Shown here: positions 23,050 to 30,170 of the stretch, one piece after another
How the letters are laid out: the number at the start of each line of letters is the position of its first letter
Numbering within the stretch: the stretch's first letter is position 1
Virus record (IMG/VR): IMGVR_UViG_3300025000_000320
Coordinates: 1 to 30,779 of that record
Length of the DNA: 30,779 bases
Direction: 5' to 3' (one strand)
From: a virus
Position numbers and translations under genes: made by a program
Notes under the pieces: generated by a model
What the model was told of the DNA's origin: nothing
The model's database searches: none
What the model saw: only the letters and a program-made list of their open reading frames with translations

Positions 23050-23353
23050 AAATGAGTATGTTTACTTTATTGCTAATGGCACAGAAATAAAAATTGGATA
23101 TACAAAAAATAATATTAAAAAAAGATTAAAACAACTATCTACAGGTTCTTCTAAAAAATTGTATTTATTAGGTTATATTCATGGTGACAAAAATAAAGAA
23201 AAACAATTACACAATCAATTTAGAAGAATTAATTTAGAATGGTTTAATGCTACAGATGAATTATTGGGATTTATAAACACAAATAATAAAATGAATGTTT
23301 ATATTGATTGGCTGAATGGTAGGCTAATGGTCTATAACAAAATGATAGCATAA
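23042..23353 (+). CDS. GIY-YIG nuclease domain protein (T5orf172/MUG113-like)
   Basis: 103 aa, TTG start, SD-like GAAGGA upstream. The core YVYFIANGTEIKIGYTKNNI and KKRLKQLSTG corresponds to the GIY-YIG first strand, the KIGYT second strand and the conserved Arg, followed by EKQLHNQFR and EWF typical of the T5orf172/MUG113 branch. These are small nucleases of mobile or regulatory character. It is the second endonuclease-like gene in the head operon. Full-length single domain, so likely functional. Confidence 0.75.
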   Translation: MDENEYVYFIANGTEIKIGYTKNNIKKRLKQLSTGSSKKLYLLGYIHGDKNKEKQLHNQFRRINLEWFNATDELLGFINTNNKMNVYIDWLNGRLMVYNKMIA

Positions 23354-23383
23354 CTTTGAAAAGCGAAAGGGGGTGAAACATGA

Positions 23384-25231
23384 TTGAAAGATATATTTAA
23401 AATACAAGGTAAAGTTGAAATAGCAGAAGAGGAATTTAACAACAATAAACCATATATTGAATTAATTACCCGTTTGTGCTATTTAGATTATCCGAATTTA
23501 AATGGAGTTGGATTATCTTCATCAGCCTCAGAAGATAGCTTTGCTTCAATTGTTGATATGCCTATTGTAGCAAAAATTAATAATTCCGAGGATGGATTTA
23601 AGGGGCATGAAGTTAAAATAGATAAAAATGGAAATATTAATTTTGGTACGTCTGCATACGGAACAAATGTTGAATGGTATATAAAAAATGATGAAGTAGA
23701 TGTACCTAACGTTGGTATAAAAACAGTACCATGTTATTTTGCCAAAAGTAAAGTATGGAAAAGATATCCAAAAGTAATTTCTATTATTAAAAAATATATG
23801 GACGGAGATGGACTTTACAGTTCATGGGAATTACAAGGCGAAGAGTATAATGATAATAAAGATTACAAAGATTATATAAAATTCACTATGTTGGCTAATG
23901 CACTTATTGGCGTAGCTCCTGCATATGGTAAAAATTCTAAAACATTACAAGTAGCATCTGAAAATAATGAATTTGAAAGAGAGATTAGTATGGCATTATC
24001 AGAAGATGTTGCTATTTTATCTGAAGAAGAAAAAAAGAAAAAATATACCATAGATAATAGCAAAGAAAGTGCAAAAGATGGTTCTTGGTCTGATGTTGAT
24101 TTGAGTGATATTAAAGAAAAAGTTCAAAATGCAAGTAATTCTGAATCCTTAGCTAGTGAACTAGGACTTATTTTAAAAGAAGATTGGGAAACAAATAAGT
24201 CTAATATAAAATATCCTCATCATGTATTTGATGACAACGATACTATGATTTTACATATTAGTGGGTGTCAAGCTGCGTGGTCAAGATTTCAAGGTGAAAA
24301 TGAAACAGACCAACATGCAATTGATCATATAAAAAGTCATTATAAAGAACTTGAATTAAATATGGAAACATTTGAATCAAGTCGAGAAATTAAAAAAGGA
24401 GGAAATAAAAGAATGGGAAAAGTAAAAACTTCCGCAATAACTCTTTTTGATTTATATCAAAAGGCCAGTGATGTGTTGAATCCTAAAGGATGGAATAGTA
24501 ATCCATATTATGTTCCATGGATGATATATCCAGAAGATCGTAAAATTTTATCTTACAATATCAGTAGGGAATCCGAGGATGAGTATATTGTATTTAATTA
24601 TACAATTGAAAATGATGAAATGTCTATTGATGAGGGGACTGCTACATCTCTTAGTAAAATTTTATCAGAAAAATTTGAAAATATCGTTAGTAATGTCAAT
24701 ATTGAGGTTAAGTTAGATGAAACTGCAAAACTTTTAAGTCAAAAGGAAATTAAAATTTCTGAACTTGAAAAAGATAACGAAAAATTAACTAATGAAATTT
24801 CAGAAAAAACAGATGCACTTATCAAAGCAGGCGAGGAACTTGAAACTTTGAAAACAACTGTATCAGAATTAACACCTTTTAAAGAACAGGTGGAAGAAGC
24901 AGAGAAAGTTAAATTAGAGGCTGAAACTGCTCAGAAGCGTGAAAATTTGAAGAAGTTTGCGACTAAAGGTGGGTTTATATCTGAAGATGAATTAGAATCT
25001 AGCGAGGAAATTAAAAAGCTTATTGAAGATGTAGATGAAAAATCCATTAAAGCTATTATTGCTGAAAGAGTAATTCAGAAGTTAGATATAGATAAAGGAA
25101 ATGAAGGTATTGAAATTTCATCTACAAATACTAATACTGATACAAAAACTGTCAAGTCTGATTTAAATAGCGAGGATGATGGATTACTTTCAGCGATGGA
25201 TGTTATTAAAATGATGCTTAAAAATAAGTAG
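23384..25231 (+). CDS. prohead protease-scaffold fusion
   Basis: 615 aa. The TTG at 23384 is the only start in frame after the SD AAAGGGGG (an ATG at 23380 is out of frame and stops after six codons; TGA precedes the TTG). Residues 1-200 look like an XkdF/HK97-type maturation protease: His75 (GFKGHEV), Ser146/147 (YSSWEL) and GVAPAYG (176-182). Residues about 228-330 (LKEDWETNKSNIKYPHHVFD, GCQAAWSRFQG, HIKSHY) match an extra domain often fused to phage prohead proteases. The C-terminal part has a long coiled coil (about 450-540) typical of scaffold. An internal SD and ATG at residue 344 probably make the scaffold alone. Confidence 0.75.
   Translation: MKDIFKIQGKVEIAEEEFNNNKPYIELITRLCYLDYPNLNGVGLSSSASEDSFASIVDMPIVAKINNSEDGFKGHEVKIDKNGNINFGTSAYGTNVEWYIKNDEVDVPNVGIKTVPCYFAKSKVWKRYPKVISIIKKYMDGDGLYSSWELQGEEYNDNKDYKDYIKFTMLANALIGVAPAYGKNSKTLQVASENNEFEREISMALSEDVAILSEEEKKKKYTIDNSKESAKDGSWSDVDLSDIKEKVQNASNSESLASELGLILKEDWETNKSNIKYPHHVFDDNDTMILHISGCQAAWSRFQGENETDQHAIDHIKSHYKELELNMETFESSREIKKGGNKRMGKVKTSAITLFDLYQKASDVLNPKGWNSNPYYVPWMIYPEDRKILSYNISRESEDEYIVFNYTIENDEMSIDEGTATSLSKILSEKFENIVSNVNIEVKLDETAKLLSQKEIKISELEKDNEKLTNEISEKTDALIKAGEELETLKTTVSELTPFKEQVEEAEKVKLEAETAQKRENLKKFATKGGFISEDELESSEEIKKLIEDVDEKSIKAIIAERVIQKLDIDKGNEGIEISSTNTNTDTKTVKSDLNSEDDGLLSAMDVIKMMLKNK
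24413..25231 (+). CDS. nested in-frame scaffold protein (internal start)
   Basis: Inside the protease gene, AGGAGG (24397-24402) stands 10 bases before ATG 24413, in the same frame, giving 272 aa starting MGKVKTSAITLFDLYQKASD. The product keeps the coiled coil and C-terminus but lacks the protease domain, just as lambda Nu3 is made within gene C. Such an SD inside a coding sequence is stronger than most gene starts in the window. Scaffold would be made in excess and removed by the protease. Confidence 0.65.
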   Translation: MGKVKTSAITLFDLYQKASDVLNPKGWNSNPYYVPWMIYPEDRKILSYNISRESEDEYIVFNYTIENDEMSIDEGTATSLSKILSEKFENIVSNVNIEVKLDETAKLLSQKEIKISELEKDNEKLTNEISEKTDALIKAGEELETLKTTVSELTPFKEQVEEAEKVKLEAETAQKRENLKKFATKGGFISEDELESSEEIKKLIEDVDEKSIKAIIAERVIQKLDIDKGNEGIEISSTNTNTDTKTVKSDLNSEDDGLLSAMDVIKMMLKNK

Positions 25232-25480
25232 ATGGGACTGGTTATATTGGAAAGAGATAATTTAAAATATTTCTATTGCTATAGCCCACCTTTATGTATG
25301 TTTTTAGAACAGAAAAATATAAAAAGCATTAATGAAAAAGATGGTACACATCCTATAACAAAGAAAAAATATAAAGTTTTTTTAAAGGATGAGATATTAG
25401 ATAATGCTTTGAATGATTGGAAACAAGTAAAAGTGGACGCAATTGAATATATTAAAAATAAAAATATAATACAAAATTAA
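25232..25480 (+). CDS. FYCYS-family small protein, 82 aa
   Basis: The ATG directly follows the stop of the scaffold gene, with no SD, so translation is likely coupled. After 13 residues comes KYFYCYSPPLCMFLEQKNI, then TKKKYKVFLKDEI and LNDWKQVK, aligning with the IS-disrupted gene at 18868 (FYCYSKPLKDFL...TKKKFWMF...LTIWRDRK). Two copies in one head operon suggest duplication. The pattern recalls DUF5659; function unknown. Confidence 0.65.
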   Translation: MGLVILERDNLKYFYCYSPPLCMFLEQKNIKSINEKDGTHPITKKKYKVFLKDEILDNALNDWKQVKVDAIEYIKNKNIIQN

Positions 25481-25503
25481 AATATTTAAGGAGGAATTTA
25501 TAC

Positions 25504-25968
25504 ATGTTTAAGTCAATTATAAATGGTGTATCAACATCTGAGATCTATAAAATAGATGCAGTTGACATGAAAAGAGGCGCAGTTTTAACTAAGAATTATA
25601 CTACAAAAATTGCTGCAAAAGCAAGTGGGGTGGGAAAGGAGATTTATTTTCTTGACTACAATAGCGTTCCTACAGGTCATCAGAGTGATATGGAGATATC
25701 TGGTTATGATACCACTATGGATACAGTAAAGGCTAGTACTTATGGAGTAGTAAAACATCTTGTTTCTGGTACATGGGCTACAGATCAGGTTGATGCAACA
25801 GGACTTGCAGCAGGGGATTATCTTATAGCAGGTACAACTACAAACGTTGGAAAATTAATTAAAGCTGTGGCTACAAACATTGTAACACTGAGATATGTTG
25901 GAATATACGATGACGCAGGGCATACGCTTTATGCGTTTGAAATTATTCCAGAACACACAGTAGCGTAA
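25504..25968 (+). CDS. putative head decoration protein
   Basis: 154 aa, SD AAGGAGG. The protein is Gly/Thr/Ala-rich and beta-strand-rich without Cys (KASGVGKEIYFLDYNSVPTG, ATGLAAGDYLIAGTTTNVGK). It lies between scaffold and major capsid genes, the usual place of decoration/stabilising proteins. Codon use is GC-richer than neighbours, as in the capsid gene, which fits high expression. Function is from position and composition only. Confidence 0.5.
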   Translation: MFKSIINGVSTSEIYKIDAVDMKRGAVLTKNYTTKIAAKASGVGKEIYFLDYNSVPTGHQSDMEISGYDTTMDTVKASTYGVVKHLVSGTWATDQVDATGLAAGDYLIAGTTTNVGKLIKAVATNIVTLRYVGIYDDAGHTLYAFEIIPEHTVA

Positions 25969-26000
25969 TTAAAATATAAAAAGGAGGAAAATTAATAATT

Positions 26001-27008
26001 ATGAAAACAAATTTATATACAAGTGAATTGGCATCAGCTATTCAAGAAAAAAATATAATCGAATTATCAGAAAGAGCTAAATTTAATAAACTTGACGAAT
26101 CAGACAAAGAAGTCATTGAACTGCTTGACACATTCGCACATGAAATAGGTAACAGTGGTAAATCAAGTGAAAACACAACTCTTGTTTCTGAACTTATTAA
26201 AAAGACTGTTGAACCTATGGTTTTTCAGCCTGATAGTTCAATATTGTCCAATATGTTCAACATGGGTTCTATAGGGGAATTTGATGAAACATCTTATACT
26301 GGTCTTCCTAAGAATACTATAAAAGTATATGATGCAGTTAGGGGCGGCAACGTACCTAAGTCATATGTTGACCCAGGTTTGTTTACACCTACAAAATTTG
26401 CACTTCAGGCTGAAACCGAATTGGATTATTCCGATTTGCGTAGGAATGGTTGGAAATCAATCTCTAAAATGACTGAACTTACTAGAGAGTCCCTTGAGCA
26501 GGAAATGTTCTATAGGCTGTTTACTGGTGTTGACTCAGCATTAGATGCATTGACTGGGGATCAAGATATAGACACTGGTTCTGCTTTAACTTTGACTAAT
26601 GCGGATACTTTTTCCAGATATATCCGTGATATGTCTGAAGGTAATCCTTTTATGGTTGGTCTTAGTAAATATGTTGATACCATGGCTCGTATGGACGGTG
26701 CTGAAAAATATTTATCTGATGAATTAAAGAATGAATTAAATAGGGTCGGTAGACTTGCTATGTATGATGGTGTATTACTTTCATCTATTCCTACAGCAAA
26801 GAAAACTGCTTCTGGTAAAACTTTAGTTCCTGATAAGAGAATTTTTGGTATTGCTGGACAGATTGGCGAAGCTCAGTTACGTGGTGAGTTAAGAATGTAT
26901 GACACTTACGACAATGACGCAGAAAAAGTTAAACTGAAATTTACTGGTTTTGACTTCGAATATGTAATTTATTATCTTGATAAGATAGCTAGAATTACAT
27001 TTGCATAG
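26001..27008 (+). CDS. major capsid protein, HK97-fold
   Basis: 335 aa, SD AAGGAGG. It lies after protease/scaffold and decoration genes and is followed by connectors, which is the MCP place. The helical N-terminal 70 residues (IQEKNIIELSERAKFNKLDE) would be the delta domain removed by the protease; the rest has the mix expected for HK97 A/P domains, ending FTGFDFEYVIYYLDKIARIT. Clean, GC-richer codon use suggests strong expression. A hairpin follows at 27059. I assign it by order, size and layout, not by alignment. Confidence 0.8.
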   Translation: MKTNLYTSELASAIQEKNIIELSERAKFNKLDESDKEVIELLDTFAHEIGNSGKSSENTTLVSELIKKTVEPMVFQPDSSILSNMFNMGSIGEFDETSYTGLPKNTIKVYDAVRGGNVPKSYVDPGLFTPTKFALQAETELDYSDLRRNGWKSISKMTELTRESLEQEMFYRLFTGVDSALDALTGDQDIDTGSALTLTNADTFSRYIRDMSEGNPFMVGLSKYVDTMARMDGAEKYLSDELKNELNRVGRLAMYDGVLLSSIPTAKKTASGKTLVPDKRIFGIAGQIGEAQLRGELRMYDTYDNDAEKVKLKFTGFDFEYVIYYLDKIARITFA

Positions 27009-27058
27009 GATTAATAATCAATTTGTATTGAAATTTAAATTAATACAGCAATAATATA

Positions 27059-27097
27059 AGACAGAGTATAGATTCTTTATGATGAAATACTCTGTCT
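27059..27097 (+). other. 11-bp hairpin after the major capsid gene
   Basis: AGACAGAGTAT (27059-27069) pairs perfectly with ATACTCTGTCT (27087-27097), 17-base loop. No T-run follows, so it may be an RNA stabiliser or processing site, or a weak terminator, protecting the 3' end of the capsid message. Confidence 0.55.
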
Positions 27098-27132
27098 ATA
27101 ATATTATGAAAAAAATGAAAGGAAGAATTTAA

Positions 27133-27897
27133 ATGGATTCGTTAAATGGGAAAATTAAAGTATTGAATTATGAATTATCTCCAGTTGGATTCCCTAGCAC
27201 AGTAAATCCTAAAGGTATTTTCATCGAAGCAAGAGATGAAGATAATGAATATAAAATGGAACGAGTTTTGTGGGAAGATGTAGAGTTAGAAAATGGAAAA
27301 TCTGATTTATTTAAAGTTGGAAGATTAAGATTTCATCCAGATGAAGAAGAAGAAATATACAAAAAATTAGGTATTGAAGACAAAGAAAATATAAAGACAG
27401 ATAAAGAATTAATGTCAATTCTTACGAATGACAATATTGAAAACTTAAAGAAAATAAACGCAATAAAATCTATTACATTAATTACCAGAATGAAAAGCAT
27501 ATTATTTAAAATGGAACGAGTGAACAAAACTCCTCCTCATAATGTGATAGCTGTAGTAAGTGAAAGATGTGAAGAGTTAAAAAATGGTGGAAAGAAAAAT
27601 GAAAATAGTGTAGTTGCGAGGATAATGGCAACGGATAAACAGCATAACGATGAAAGTAAATTACAGAATACTATAGATAGCCTTGCGAAGGAAGTTGAAT
27701 TACTTAAAACTGACAAGGCGAATACTGAATCACAATCTCATGATGCATTACAAGATTTGTTAAAAATTGTGCAAGATTTGAAGGCAGAGAATGCTGAATT
27801 AAAAAAGGGTGTGTCTGCGGAATCTGAAAGTGAAGTTGTAAAAGATAATGATAAAGACGAAGTTAAAAAGGCTGGTAGACCAGCTACTAAAAAATAA
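27133..27897 (+). CDS. hypothetical head-module protein with AT-hook-like tail
   Basis: 254 aa starting MDSLNGKIKVLNYELSPVGF, SD AAAGGAAG. The first 90 residues are beta-rich (GIFIEARDEDNEYKMERVLW), then helices, and a coiled coil at about 180-230 (LQNTIDSLAKEVELLKTDKA). The C-terminus KKAGRPATKK has the GRP core of an AT-hook, a DNA minor-groove motif. The position between capsid and connector genes suggests a head or neck protein. Not recognised further. Confidence 0.6.
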   Translation: MDSLNGKIKVLNYELSPVGFPSTVNPKGIFIEARDEDNEYKMERVLWEDVELENGKSDLFKVGRLRFHPDEEEEIYKKLGIEDKENIKTDKELMSILTNDNIENLKKINAIKSITLITRMKSILFKMERVNKTPPHNVIAVVSERCEELKNGGKKNENSVVARIMATDKQHNDESKLQNTIDSLAKEVELLKTDKANTESQSHDALQDLLKIVQDLKAENAELKKGVSAESESEVVKDNDKDEVKKAGRPATKK

Positions 27898-27917
27898 AAA
27901 AAGGGGTTGGGTAAATT

Positions 27918-28406
27918 TTGAGTACTTCTTACCAAATATTAAGTGATAAATTCACCAAAAGACTTGTGAATGATAAAAATTTCATGAATTATAGTTCAGA
28001 TTTATCCCAATCAGAAATTGAAACCTTAGTTGAAGATCATATTAAAGACTTAATTGATCAGTCTGTTGGAATGATTTATAAATATGGAACTCCTGATGTT
28101 AATTTCTATGATAAAGATGATACAGCAGAAACTTTTAATTTTGATTTTGTAAATCAAGAAGTTAGTCTTTTTATTGAAGTCATGTACTATTGCTATATGT
28201 CTGAAGATCGTAATAAATTACATATCCTTGGGCTTACTTTTCGCTCAAGTGAGCTAGCAGTATTCTCTCCAGCGGCAGATAGGGATAGTTATATTGCAAT
28301 GCTTAAGGGTATTGAGATAAACGTTATTAATTCTATAAGTGATTACTTAGCAAGAGATAGGTTAACATGGCAGTATAAATCAATTTATACTAGCACTACT
28401 AGTTAG
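27918..28406 (+). CDS. putative head-tail connector, 162 aa
   Basis: TTG start after AAAAGGGG; begins (M)STSYQILSDKFTKRLVNDKN. The protein is mainly helical with acidic patches, as expected of head-tail adaptors (gp6/gp15-like), and ends IEINVINSISDYLARDRLTW. It lies two genes after the capsid, where the adaptor normally is. No sequence motif confirms it. Confidence 0.5.
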   Translation: MSTSYQILSDKFTKRLVNDKNFMNYSSDLSQSEIETLVEDHIKDLIDQSVGMIYKYGTPDVNFYDKDDTAETFNFDFVNQEVSLFIEVMYYCYMSEDRNKLHILGLTFRSSELAVFSPAADRDSYIAMLKGIEINVINSISDYLARDRLTWQYKSIYTSTTS

Positions 28407-28418
28407 GGGGCGATTATA

Positions 28419-29654
28419 ATAGATATAGATACTACTTATTTAAAAAATTATATTCGCTCTAATGTAAAATCTAGTGGTGATTTACAAAATTTATCAGATA
28501 GGTATAGTCAACAATATAATGAAGCTATCTCTAAGTTTGATGTGCTTATTAATTCAGACCGTGCCGACAAAATTTTTAAAGACGATATTTCTTATAAATG
28601 CATTGTTGATTATGGAATACAAATAAAACAAAACAATTTAAAAAACCAATATACTAAAGAAATTTGGACTACACATAGTGATGGATTTAAAGTTGGAGAT
28701 TTTGTAGAATTTGAAAATAAGGCTTCTAAAGAAAAAGTTCCTTATTTATTTATCAAAGGCGCTGAGAGTAAAGAGGGTTATGATGCTTTCTTTATGCAAA
28801 AGACTAATAATAATTTGAGTTTTGTTAAAAATCATATTTCATATACAGTGCCATGTGTAATTACAGCATCTGGTAATAGTATGGGTATGGATACAGATGA
28901 GATGAAGTATATATCTGAAATTGGTGACTTCATTATAGTTAGATGTGCGAACACTTCTGAATCGCAGAATATAGATGTAAATCAAATTTTTAAATTGGGA
29001 AAATGGAATTGGAGAGTAGAAAGTGTATCGGATATAATTGAGCCAAATTTATTGGTTATGAAAATGACTTGGGTTGCTGAGAGTGCTGATACGCACACGT
29101 ATACGGTTGACATATTGAATGGAAGTGCAAGTATTCAAAATGGTAGTACTCTTCAGTTAAATGTAAATGTATTAGATAATGGAGAAATTATATCACCTAC
29201 CCCAACAATTACTTACGTTTCATCAGATATAACAAAAGCAAGTGTTTCTACTTCGGGTATTGTAACTGCTGTTAGTGAAGGTAGTTGTACTATTACAGCA
29301 ACATCTAATGGAGTTAGTAATAGTGTTTCAATTACGGTAACTAATGTTGTTTCTGATAATATAACATACACATTAACTTCAGTAAGCCAACCAGATTATG
29401 AAATAAAAACAGGAGTAACAAAAACTTACATTGCTAAGAAATTTAACAATGGAATAGAAGTTACTGGAATACAATTTAATTTTGAAGTTATTGCTACTAG
29501 TGTTCCAAGTTCAGCTTATACATTAAACATTATTGATACAAAAAGTTGTTCAATCAAATGTAATCAATATGTTTATAATATTGTACTTCGTGCTACTGAA
29601 AATACAACGAGTAATTTTGTTGACAAGACTATTAAACTTAGAAGTCCATTGTGA
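28419..29654 (+). CDS. connector-like protein with BIG2 Ig-like domain, apparent ATA start
   Basis: The frame is open from 28407, but the first ATG/GTG/TTG is a GTG at 28542 (codon 42) with no SD. AGGGGG (28405-28410) is followed 8 bases later by ATA 28419, giving IDIDTTYLKNYIRSNVKSSG..., a 411-aa product in which initiator Met would replace Ile. Residues 1-220 have a beta-rich neck-like content (GDFVEFENKASKEKVPYLFI, KLGKWNWRVESVSDIIEPNL). Residues about 228-309 are a BIG2 bacterial Ig-like domain (ITYVSSDITKASVSTSGIVT, then GSCTITATSNG). A further Ig-like segment runs to the end. It may be a neck protein with a surface-exposed carbohydrate- or capsid-decorating domain. Confidence 0.7.
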   Translation: MDIDTTYLKNYIRSNVKSSGDLQNLSDRYSQQYNEAISKFDVLINSDRADKIFKDDISYKCIVDYGIQIKQNNLKNQYTKEIWTTHSDGFKVGDFVEFENKASKEKVPYLFIKGAESKEGYDAFFMQKTNNNLSFVKNHISYTVPCVITASGNSMGMDTDEMKYISEIGDFIIVRCANTSESQNIDVNQIFKLGKWNWRVESVSDIIEPNLLVMKMTWVAESADTHTYTVDILNGSASIQNGSTLQLNVNVLDNGEIISPTPTITYVSSDITKASVSTSGIVTAVSEGSCTITATSNGVSNSVSITVTNVVSDNITYTLTSVSQPDYEIKTGVTKTYIAKKFNNGIEVTGIQFNFEVIATSVPSSAYTLNIIDTKSCSIKCNQYVYNIVLRATENTTSNFVDKTIKLRSPL

Positions 29655-29673
29655 TGAAAGGAGTGTATATATC

Positions 29674-30162
29674 ATAGCTAATAAATTTGAGGATTTAAGT
29701 CTTAATAAAATAAAAATTATGGAAGCAATTTACAACAATGATAATATTATTAAAGCTTTATTATATCGAAAAGAAACTCCTAGCTTTCTTGATAGGGTTG
29801 TACCATCAGATTATGATCGTACATCACTCCTATATTCTCAGATATGGCCTTGGAAGTACATTCCTCAGATAACTGACGAAGCAAATATATATATAACTAG
29901 CAATTTTGTTTTCAAGCCTCATGATAATATGTATAAGATTTCAAACTTTTATCTATATGTTATTTGTCACAAAAGTTTGATGGGATGTGACCAGGGACTT
30001 GTAAATGACTTCATTTTATCAGAATTGGATAATATTTTTAACCAGTCACGCTTGGTGGGTATAGGACGAGTACAGTTTGAGGGGATGTATGAATTTTCTA
30101 CAGACAATTCATCGACTTTTTTGGGCAGCTGCATCGAATATAAAACTTTTGAGTTCAATTAG
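29674..30162 (+). CDS. putative tail-completion or neck protein, apparent ATA start
   Basis: AAAGGAG (29657-29663) is followed 10 bases later by ATA 29674, then GCT AAT AAA TTT GAG; there is no ATG, GTG or TTG within range, and the first ATG (codon 16) lacks an SD. Upstream, this frame overlaps the end of the previous gene and looks non-coding. The 162-aa product (LYRKETPSFLDRVVPSDYDR, SNFVFKPHDNMYKISNFYLY, SRLVGIGRVQFEGMYEFSTD) has a helix then beta strands with repeated 'D' as in tail terminator/completion proteins. Function by position only. Confidence 0.65.
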   Translation: MANKFEDLSLNKIKIMEAIYNNDNIIKALLYRKETPSFLDRVVPSDYDRTSLLYSQIWPWKYIPQITDEANIYITSNFVFKPHDNMYKISNFYLYVICHKSLMGCDQGLVNDFILSELDNIFNQSRLVGIGRVQFEGMYEFSTDNSSTFLGSCIEYKTFEFN

Positions 30163-30170
30163 GTGATTAT

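Noticed and set aside
29533-29673. Upstream extension of the tail-completion-like frame
   Set aside because: It overlaps the end of the BIG2 connector gene in another frame and has hydrophobic, non-conserved-looking content; the SD at 29657 points to a start at about 29674.
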